From positions 33,931,298 to 33,995,297 of the forward strand of contig CM060307.1 in NCBI GenBank assembly GCA_030674185.1: DNA of 64,000 nucleotides, given 5' to 3'. Position 1 is the stretch's first letter. Each line of letters starts with the position of its first letter. This document shows, piece by piece, positions 56,070 to 64,000 of the stretch. The translations under genes were made by a program, and so were the position numbers. A model generated the notes under the pieces. It worked only from the letters and a program-made list of their open reading frames with translations, was not told the DNA's origin and did no database searches. The DNA comes from Monoplex corrugatus. Taxonomy: Eukaryota > Mollusca > Gastropoda > Littorinimorpha > Ranellidae.

Positions 56070-56471
56070 ACCTCTTGGACTCCCGCACCTTATCTGTCAA
56101 ATGCAAAAATTTAACCCTTTGATTCCCTCACCCTGTCCATCAGATTCCTGCAGGACGCTGGTGGATAAGGTGAGGGAGTCAAAGAATTAAGTTTTTGCTT
56201 TGCTGGCATGATTGACAGTGCAGGATGCTGGTGGATAGGATGAGGGAGTCAAAAGAGTTAAGTTTTTGCTTTGCTGGCATGATTGACAATGCAGGATGCT
56301 GGTGGATAGGATGAGGGAGTCAAAGAGTTAAGTTTTTGCTTTGCTGGCATGATTGACAATGCAGGATGCTGGTGGATAGGATGAGGGAGTCAAAGAGTTA
56401 AGTTTTTGCTTTGCTGGCATGATTGACAATGCAGGATGCTGGTGGACATGGTGCGGGGGTCGGAGGATTAA
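56070..56471. mobile_element. Expanded TTAA MITE array, copy B
   Basis: Counterpart of 43190-43591 with the same number of 70-bp units. Confidence 0.7.
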
Positions 56472-56559
56472 AGCCCACCCGACTGTGCAGAACCATTGCA
56501 GGGCTATAACCATCCCGGAACTCACACAATACCACGCTGGAAAAAAAGGCTAGAAAATT

Positions 56560-57098
56560 GGAACATTTAAGATCCATGAAACTGAACTACAACAACCCCA
56601 TAGGCCAACATTTCAATAGCCCCCAACACAGCTACATCCATGCACAGATTTCAGCAGTATGGCAAAACACCAGAGACCAACAATACAGAAAATATATGGA
56701 GAATTGCATCATCCACGGACTGGGAACAGTCCAGCCGACGGGCCTGAACACCAGAACTGCCGACGCGTAGCGGTGCTCGGGTCCTTTCCTTGTCCTACTA
56801 ATCCCTACTGTTTCTCCTCTTCTCCCCACCCCAATCCTCTACCCCCTTCCCCCCCCCCCCCCTTTTTTTTCCCCCAAGTTCTGCTCTGTCCTTTTAAGTT
56901 CTGTTTTTAACTACATAATTTCTCTATTGTCTATCTTGAGTAACACTCACTCACTCTGTCCCCTATTTCCTTGAACTGTTTTCAATACTCCTCTGTCATT
57001 TTATTTTTCACTTGACAAAGGGCATGGGCTCGAAACGTTGTGGTTTATACTCCCAAGGATCTTTTACGAACAAGGTGTTTTTTAATTTTTTTTTTTTT
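56560..57098 (+). mobile_element. Penelope-like insertion, copy B
   Basis: Same insertion as 43680-44217, with target duplication GCTAGAAAATT at 56549-56559 and 57099-57109. Confidence 0.75.
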
Positions 57099-57759
57099 GC
57101 TAGAAAATTAAGTACACGTATCAATGCATTCGCGTACATAATCTACGGATGCGCCCCTGGCGTTGACCACTCCGTCCAATTCATCATTAGGAGGTTTAAA
57201 TAAACAAACCTGACCACAAACTTAAAGATAACTAAGGACACTAAAACATGTGTGAAAACGGGCCGAAATTACCTACAATTTCATCTACACATCACATTTC
57301 CTTAGAGCCAAAAAATGCACATAATAGGCCTACATGTACTGTATCAGTCCTAACAGAATGTATCTAAGGCAATTATAGAACACATACAGGTGAATGGACC
57401 GTTAAGGCAGAAAATGATTAGAGGAAATGACAGAAAGCAAAGGAGCGAGGCAGAAACGAAGAGAATGACAGAAAAGAGGAAATTTCTGGCACAGAATTTC
57501 CAGCAGGTGGGGAAATTTCTGGCACAGAATTTCCAGAAGGTGGGGATACTATTTTACTACTTATACTGAAAGAGCCCCCCCCCCCCCCCGGCATTCCCAC
57601 GGGGGAGCCTGCAACGGTAGCTAGTAGGTATATCGCGGGAGGATGAAGCTGAGAGTCTGCAGCTGGATAGGAGGTATGGCCAAAGACGGTAATGATATGT
57701 TTATAACGTCTTTGGGCTTGGCGCAATCTTGTGTAAATTAGGCGTCATAGTGTGTCGGT

Positions 57760-58233
57760 CAAATGCCTATCAATTAACATCAGGAAAAGAGTTCTTGAAT
57801 GGTAGGCCCTATATAGAATCTATAATGTTATACGGTTGTGAGGCGTGGACAGTCAGCAAGCAAAGCCAGAACAAGATTGAGGCAGCCGAGATGTGGTTTC
57901 TAAGATGAATGTTGAGAGTTCCATGGACGCAAAGAAAACAAACGAGACAGTATTGATGGAGGCAAACACAAGAAGATCATTCATAAGGAAGATTAGGAAA
58001 AGACAGGCGACACTTATAGGCCATTTTATGATAAAAGGGGGAATTGGAGCACCTGGCCACAACAGGAAAGCTGGAGGGAAAGAGAGCACCAAACAGACCC
58101 AGGGAAAAATATTGGACGGACTTGCAGAGTCGCTGAGGACAGAGAGGGTGGAAGATGTGCTTACGGCAACAAGGGATAGATGCATATGGAGGGCCATGAT
58201 CGGCAACGTCATGTGGCAGGGCACTTGATGAAG
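57760..58233 (+). mobile_element. 5'-truncated RTE insertion, copy B
   Basis: Same insertion as 44880-45353; target duplication AGTGTGTCGGT at 57749-57759 and 58234-58244. Confidence 0.8.
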
Positions 58234-59698
58234 AGTGTGTCGGTTTTTCTTGTCAATCTAGCGCCACCATAATCTTCCCTTTGGTTTTGAAGCGCGAGAA
58301 CCTCTGGTGCTGTAGGCTCGAAGGGCTGGCTGTGTGATATTTTTAAGGCGTTCGTCAGCATACTATTTTGGACTGAATACAGTAAGGAATCTGTTTTAAC
58401 TTGAACTAAATCCTTTTAATTATCTATACGTGGTTATATGGCAGGATGTGTATATGTACAGGTACCAAGCGTGAACCTTGGGTTGTTGATTAAGACTATC
58501 TACTGTGTGACTGTTGTGGCGATAATATGTATTGTACGTAGTGAATGTAATAAGTTTTACCTGAAACTTTAACACAGGTGATAGCATGTCCAATCTGATA
58601 CAATATATCTTTCCCTTTCACTGACAAGTTCAATAGGAGCAGAATGTACCTAGGCTATACTATTCAAACTTTGTATTTACATTTTTGTTTTGGTAGGCAT
58701 GTGAATGATAGCGTGTGATAAACCGTCAGTTGTTAGTCTATAGCTATATCCATTGTCTTATAGCCTGATATACAGAAATGAACCTGTTTCTACTTAAGGG
58801 GTTTCTGTGATAGTTCTATTAATTTATGTTATTCTGTTCACGTATATTTTTTTCTTACCAGCGGTTCCTAATACGTGGTGTATCTGTTTTTCATTTTTTG
58901 TTTCATTGTCTGTTGTTACGTGTTACGTTCGATAATGCTCTCTCACAGTAAAGTGCTATGAGCATGCTTTTGATATGGATAGTTTGCACTATATAAAGGA
59001 AAATATTGTTGTTATATGTAATAATGTGGTATGGTGGGTTGGTAAGGTGGTCAGGGGGTGAAAATTATTATCACTCTTCGTCCTGGGCTGTCTATCCCCA
59101 CTGTCTAACCCTTGAATGGAAATTCTGTGCTAGAAATTGCCTCTTTTCTGTCACTCTCTTTGTTTCTTTCTTCCTCCATTGCTTTGCGTCATTTCTTCCT
59201 ATCATTTTCTGCCTTGCTGGTCCATTTACCTGTATGTGTTCGATAATGTCTTACATACTTTTCTCTAGGATTGATAATTGGGTGCATGTATTAAATGCAT
59301 TTTTGACTCTAGGGAAGTGAGATATGCGGAAGCAATTTTAGGTAATTTAGGCCTGTTTTTTAAAAATATGCTTTAGTGTCCTTAGTTATATTTAAATTTG
59401 TATTCAGCCATGTTTTTTTTAAATCCCCTGTGCGATAAATTGGACGGAATGGTCAATGCCAGGGGCATATCCTATTGATATGAGTGCTTAATTTTTTTCC
59501 TTTTTTGTTTGTTTTTGTTGTTGTTGTCCTGTTGAAGTATTGTGTGTGTTTTGAAACGGTTATAGCCCTGATATGGCTCTACACATCTGGCTGCGCTTTA
59601 AACAAAAATGAAATAAAAGAAAAGAAAAGAAAAATAACTGTCTATGATAAAAATACAAGACAATGCGTTCAACACGCACCCTCATCCATACGATCAAA

Positions 59699-59860
59699 TG
59701 GTCATCATCATCATGTGCCCTGCTGCAAGGCGTTGGCGATCATGGCCCTCCATATGCGTCTATCCCTTGTCGCTGCAAGTACATCTTCCACCGTGTCTGT
59801 CCTCAGCCATCCTGCAGATCCGTCCAGTATTTTCTCAATTGATCGGTGATTAAATTCCAA
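59699..59860 (-). mobile_element. Short RTE 3' tail
   Basis: Minus strand reads ILDGSAGWLRTDTVEDVLAA, DRRIWRAMIANALQQGT and a GATGATGATGA tail (59700-59714). Confidence 0.75.
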
Positions 59861-60094
59861 TTGTTTTATTGAAGGTTCTTGGATCGAAAACACTAGGGAA
59901 AGATAATATGTTCCTCCATTTGCCTTTTTTGTGGAAGTGGTTTTCATAACTTTGATGAATATTAAGTCTCGAGTCCTAAGTGTTATCTATAAGTTGTGTT
60001 ATAAGAATCGAGGAGAGAGCTGCACAGCAGATGGTCTTCAGAGGAGAAGGCCCTACCTTCTTCCCCTTCCTTAAGCAAATGTTCTGGCCTAGCC

Positions 60095-60275
60095 TATTTA
60101 CTGTTACACTTAGGTTGCTGGCCACATCCATGCCATGATTTGCTGGATGCCCTTCTGCTGCACCAGTTTTGTTTTCCTCCCTTGGATTCGAACTTGTGCT
60201 TTTAATGTGATCGGGCCCACAAGGTCAAGTTGCCTTTTTGATGGACGTCTTGCCCACTTAGCTATCGGACACCTA
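60095..60275 (-). mobile_element. Second type of tRNA-derived SINE
   Basis: On the minus strand an A box TAGCTAAGTGGGC (plus 60252-60264) is followed by a B box AGTTCGAATCC (plus 60184-60194), then GAAGGGCATCCAGCAAATCATG-type 3' body. The A-B distance is about 25 bp longer than in a tRNA. This differs from the SINE inside the array units. Confidence 0.55.
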
Positions 60276-60639
60276 CCGTACATAGGGAAATTTAAGCTTA
60301 AGAAGTTCACTTTTGTCATCCTTGAACATATTCAGATGGAACTCTTTCCAGCTAATTCTGCCATTGACTTTAGGACCTTGATCCTCGCGTTCCAGAATTC
60401 GAGAGCTGTTTCATGAGGTCATAGGCAAATGTGCCTACCAACCTCCTCACTCCTATCTTAATGGCGAGGGGACTTTGGCTCGGAAGCCGGATTATCGCAA
60501 GTTGCTGGCTAGGCTAGACTGGCATACTTTTCACACTTGAGGACCCCCCCCCCCAAAAAACAAACAAAAAAAAACAAAAACACTATAATAAAAAAAAAAA
60601 AGGGGGGGGGGGGGGTTCCTCTATTCTACTTTCATACGG
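60276..60639. other. Unassigned stretch with homopolymer runs
   Basis: No ORF or repeat family is recognised. The end (60543-60616) is runs of C, A and G that look error-prone. Confidence 0.3.
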
Positions 60640-60810
60640 ACAGGAGAGCACCGGTAGACCCAGGGAGAAGATTCTAGACGGACTTGCAGAGTGGCTGAAG
60701 ACAGAGAGGGTGGAAGAGATGCTTGAGGCAACAAGAGATAGAGATAGATGGAAGTCCATAATCGCCAACGCCATGCGGCAAGGCACCTGATGATGATGAC
60801 GGACAGTGAG
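60640..60810 (+). mobile_element. Short RTE 3' tail
   Basis: Forward translation gives ILDGLAEWLKTERVEEMLEA, DRWKSIIANAMRQGT and a GATGATGATGA tail at about 60789-60800. Confidence 0.75.
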
Positions 60811-61094
60811 TTCGATCAAGGCTTTTGAAACAAAAATAACGAGAACAATAACAATTTGTTTTGAGGAATGACATTGGAGTATTTTATCCATTATCGTACC
60901 ACTCGTGCTGACGTTTTTTTTTTCTCTCATTGTGAAAGATCTGCTGTGCACTACTGGAAGCCACTCCATCCAGTAGACTCCGCTTCCATGCTCCGGGTAT
61001 CACAGGGTTTTTTTTCAGGCCACAGTTTGCTGCCTCCTGGCCGTGTAGAACGTTGTCAGAGCTTCTGGTGGTATGGTTTTTCCTCTGGCAGTGC

Positions 61095-61336
61095 CGGTAC
61101 ATTTATAGGCCAATTTATGAAGAAATGGGAATTGGAGCACCTGGTCACTACAAAAAAGCTGGAGGGAAAGAGCACCAAGTAGACCCAGGGAAGAAATATT
61201 GGACGGACTTGCAGAGTGGCTGAGGACAGAGAGGTTGGAAGATGTGCTTGCGGCAACAAGGGACAGATGCATATGGAGGGCCATGATCGCCAACGGCATG
61301 TGGCAAGGCACTTGATGATGATGATGATGATGATGA
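61095..61336 (+). mobile_element. RTE 3' end fragment
   Basis: Forward pieces IGQFMKKWELEHLVTTKKLE and, after a frame break, the ILDGLAEWLRTE..MIANGMWQGT region, then (GAT)n at 61312-61336. Confidence 0.75.
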
Positions 61337-61579
61337 GTGCCGGTACTGATTCGCATTTGATTGTATCTCTGTGTGTACCTGTCTTAGGTTAGAGCTACTT
61401 TGTATAACCTGGTGACCTGTTCCATTGTTTGTTTGGCCTGGCACAGCGGGCATGCAGAGCGTCTGATTTATCCTATTTCATCAGATTTGCATTCGAGGGC
61501 AGGAGGACATAAACAGATCTGAGTATGGAAAGCTCTGATGCTGACAAGGGCTACATGCCACACGTCATTCTTGCTCAGA

Positions 61580-61743
61580 CTTCTTAATTCTTTGACTCCA
61601 TCCACTGCAAAAAGTTAACTCTTTGACTGCCTCACCCTATCCACCAGGTTCCTGCAGGGAGTCGGAGGGTTAACTTTTTGCCTTGATAGCATGGTTGACA
61701 GTGCAGGTTGCTGGTGGGCTGGCTGCGAGAGTCAAAGGGTTAA
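61580..61743. mobile_element. TTAA MITE array upstream of paralogue 4
   Basis: TTAACTCTTTGACTGCC, an internal GGAGTCGGAGGGTTAA, and a closing GAGAGTCAAAGGGTTAA at 61743. Diverged copies of the same MITE family. Confidence 0.6.
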
Positions 61744-61874
61744 GAATACTCTTTCCACCTGTTGTCCATTGCCCATGCTGGCTTTACTGGACTATCGTCT
61801 GGATACGTTTGGATCCTCTTCTTTCTCAGTCTCTTTTCATTATCATGTGTGTATGATTTGTTACTGAACCAATT

Positions 61875-61960
61875 TGTGTGTGTGTGTATGTATTTGTGTG
61901 TGCGTGCGTGCGTGTGTGTGTGCGTGTCGCGCACGCGTGTGTGCGTGCGTGTGTGTGTGC

Positions 61961-62048
<88 letters not shown>
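61875..62048. repeat. (GT)n microsatellite abutting the 3' splice site of paralogue 4
   Basis: GT with GC interruptions, then about 80 bp of pure GT, ending TTTCAG at 62051. Confidence 0.9.
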
Positions 62049-62051
62049 CAG

Positions 62052-63052
62052 AGTCGATGGATTTAAAGGATGTTGTGAGCAAATTAAACTACGACGATAT
62101 TGCCGTATTTCTCGTAAGTAACAAATACTACAAAGAGGCCGTTCGTTATGTGAATTTGTATGGCCCCTCAGACAAGAAAAAACAATTATACCGTTATCTG
62201 CTGAGTTTTTTCTTACGTGTTGCTGGTGAGGTAGAAGACCCGCGCACGCTTGAGGCCGAACACACGGATGGGTTGGCTGCTGTGATCACCGAGTGTTCAG
62301 AATCCATGGAAGCATTGCTTGCTGTCATCAATGTTTATTTCCCAACTAAACAGCCGGCTTTATTCGAGACCATAACAAGTGCGAAAGACTTGGATCAGGA
62401 TACGTTCATGGAAAGATTGTTTGCAGTGTATGAGCTTGTTCTAGTTGAATATTTAACCAAATTGTCCTCCCCTGCACGAAATGAGTGTCGTCTGTGCCTC
62501 TCGCAACTGGACGACCAAGGAGATGATCAGAGACAAGTCTGTGTGACCAACGTGGAAAAATGCACCTCGCAGGACTTCGCTTCTCACATCTTATCAGCAT
62601 GCAAACCTCTGCATTATAATGGTGGCCCTGAAACGGATGACCCACTACCATTCAAACCTATAACCCATTCGGGACTATTTGACATAGCTGTCGAGTGTGA
62701 CCTGGTGGAAGAGGCTAAACTGCTTTACGAAACTGGGGCAGTGAATAACTTCGAGTTGAACATGATGGCCCAGCAGGCGATTATCCAAGCGACTCTGGAT
62801 AAAGATAAGCACACTCCCATGGCAACATTTCTTCGTTCTGTCGTAAATCAACCTCGCAGTTTGTTCTCTGCAGCTGCCATTGAAGTGTCTCATCTTCTGG
62901 GACGTGATCTTCGGGACAGAGAGGACAGAGCAAAGAATCTGGAACTATCCCAGGCTGCGTATGATGAAGTCATGTTCATCAGGCCAGCATATGATTACCG
63001 ACTTGCAGTCAAGTCGAACCTGAACAGAACGAAGAGCACTGAAGAGCATTGA
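62052..63052 (+). CDS. SOCS-box-like protein, paralogue 4 (331 aa, long form)
   Basis: The exon starts after GTGTTTCAG at 62051. The first ATG (62057) opens 331 codons to TGA at 63050-63052. An upstream ATG in frame within the GT repeat was rejected as intronic. Residues 1-60 (MDLKDVVSKLNYDDIAVFLV..) align loosely with the N-termini of paralogues 1-3. Residues ~60-200 form a helical, Cys-containing region (ECRLCLSQLDD) that the short paralogues lack. Residues ~209-234 (VEEAKLLYETGAVNNFEL) are ankyrin-like. Residues 266-331 (PRSLFSAAAIEVSHLLG, then LELSQAAYDEVMF) fit a divergent SOCS box with Ala in place of the BC-box Cys. A ubiquitin-ligase adaptor role is inference. It is outside the tandem array and likely represents the older, complete form. 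Confidence 0.75.
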
Positions 63053-64000
63053 GCATAAAACATCATCAGTTTTAGTCCTCTCCTCCCACTGGACGAAGCA
63101 GCAGGGATGTTTCAATCTTTTATTTTGCTGGCAGATTTGGGTGGAGCACGTATGGAGTCATCCGAGTGCGATGAATCCCTCTTGAACAAACTCCAAACTA
63201 TGGCTATGAGTTTAGTCGATGATGATATCTTTGACTGCATGTTGTTTATCCTCTTGGTTAAAGATTCGATAATAAGATAAACAAAATTAAAAAAACAAGT
63301 ATCATGTGTATCTTCTAATTGAATGTATCAAACAAACTTGAGTGTATCGTGTGTATCTTTCAACTGAATGTTATCAAGTAAAGTCTATCATGTGTATCTT
63401 TCAATTGAATGTATGATCTGTCTCCAGAGAGAGACTTTGTTTCGACATGTCTAATCAGAATACAATTACGTATTTCTGATTGATCTCACGTTGGTTCTCT
63501 CCCATTTTTAATCATAATAGAATATTAGGGCCGTACAATACAGTCCCAGATCACTGAGGTTGAGCGAAGTACATCAAAAACGTCATTATATTAAACATGA
63601 TTCATTCTACTATCATGGAAATGTATGTAATAAAATCAAGCCAGGGGTTTATGCGTTTGTGTGTTTTGTAACATTTCATTGTAAATCTAAGATGTGTTGC
63701 CTTGATTCTGATACCCAGTATATGTAACCAGAACCTCAGTACTCGATATGTGATTTGTGTACTGTTAAGAAATCGTCCTTGTTCAGATAGCATTAGTAGA
63801 TTCATAACCTTTTTTGTTTTTTTGTTTGTTTTATTTATTCCAAGTATAGAAAATTCTGTGTTTGTTTTTCGTGTGGTAAATTTTGTGATAGACACTCTTC
63901 TGGAATAGTGGCTTGATTATGGAATTCTGTATATTGTAGGCCTACCTGGTGTATTCTGCATATGGGAACCATATGCCAGGGGTCATAAGGTGATAGAAGA
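63053..64000 (+). other. 3' flank of paralogue 4, with candidate poly-A signals
   Basis: AT-rich and without coding content. ATAAGATAAAC near 63270 and AATAAA at 63629-63634 are possible poly-A signals. Short repeats of TATCATGTGTATCTTTCAA occur between about 63298 and 63410. No transposon is recognised. Confidence 0.4.

Larger units (their letters stand above)
56472..59597. mobile_element. Long-TIR, TTAA-bordered element, copy B (complete)
   Basis: TTAA lies at 56468-56471 and 59598-59601. The left arm starts AGCCCACCCGACTGTGCAG; the reverse complement of the right arm starts AGCGCAGCCAGATGTGTAG. Both share CAGGGCTATAACC, GATGCGCCCCTGGC-like, CCGTCCAATT, ACTAAGGACACTAAA and CAGAATTTCC blocks over about 0.5 kb. 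The right arm is 59117-59597; the left arm is split by a Penelope insertion. Copy B lacks about 76 bp of the right arm's inner end present in copy A (46238-46316). It has no transposase. Confidence 0.65.

Noticed and set aside
61874..62056. In-frame N-terminal extension of paralogue 4 made of Val-Cys repeats
   Set aside because: It is a translated (GT)n microsatellite upstream of a good TTTCAG acceptor; the exon starts at 62052 and the ATG at 62057.

Overview
The window is eukaryotic, very repeat-rich DNA from a marine invertebrate, most likely a gastropod mollusc. That is an inference from intron-containing genes, dense (GT)n, (CT)n and trinucleotide microsatellites, RTE/BovB-type and L2/CR1-type LINEs, Penelope-type relics, tRNA-derived SINEs, and the palindrome TAGGCCTA scattered throughout. 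There is no bacterial gene organisation, CRISPR array, rRNA or functional tRNA.

Positions 1-37547 are a head-to-tail tandem array of one unit of about 8.8 kb (starts at 1, 8823, 18822 and 32358). Each full unit holds, in + order: an RTE LINE on the minus strand (RT then endonuclease), a minus-strand SINE, a possible 97-bp untranslated exon, a (CT)n tract, a trinucleotide tract, a truncated RTE fragment, a long polypyrimidine tract with a 3' splice site, the coding exon of a small gene, a 98-bp minisatellite, TTAA-flanked MITEs, the 3' end of an RTE, and a relic of an RNase-H-encoding LINE on the + strand. The small gene is present three times (about 4934-5630 frameshifted, 13864-14523 intact, 23999-24661 intact). 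A longer, diverged paralogue lies at 62057-63052. Its C-terminus looks like a degenerate SOCS box after an ankyrin-like helix pair.

Insertions that date the units stand out. Unit 2 has a 1.2-kb L2/CR1 insertion. Unit 3 has a 63-bp RTE tail with a 10-bp target duplication, and a 5.16-kb transposon (24765-29923; TIR TAGTCCGG/CCGGACTA, 3-bp duplication AAG) carrying a decayed large gene. In unit 4 the coding exon is missing. At its place begins a second transposon (37548-42623, 43-44-bp TIRs) encoding a three-exon protein of about 760 residues with an RNase-H-like core.

Positions 42624-46400 hold microsatellites, a TTAA MITE array and a long-TIR element interrupted by Penelope and RTE insertions. 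A 100-bp N gap follows (46401-46500). Positions 46501-59196 then repeat 33612-46400 in the same order; from 47794 on the match is nearly base-for-base. This is either a very recent duplication or two overlapping contigs or haplotypes placed end to end. The tail (59197-64000) carries short RTE tails, a SINE, a MITE, and the full-length paralogue with a plausible 3' region.

The most unusual signal is a set of 5-6-bp insertions at TA dinucleotides (TA[GGCC]TA, TA[CATG]TA, TA[CCGG]TA) that differ between otherwise matching copies. They look like excision scars of TA-targeting DNA transposons.
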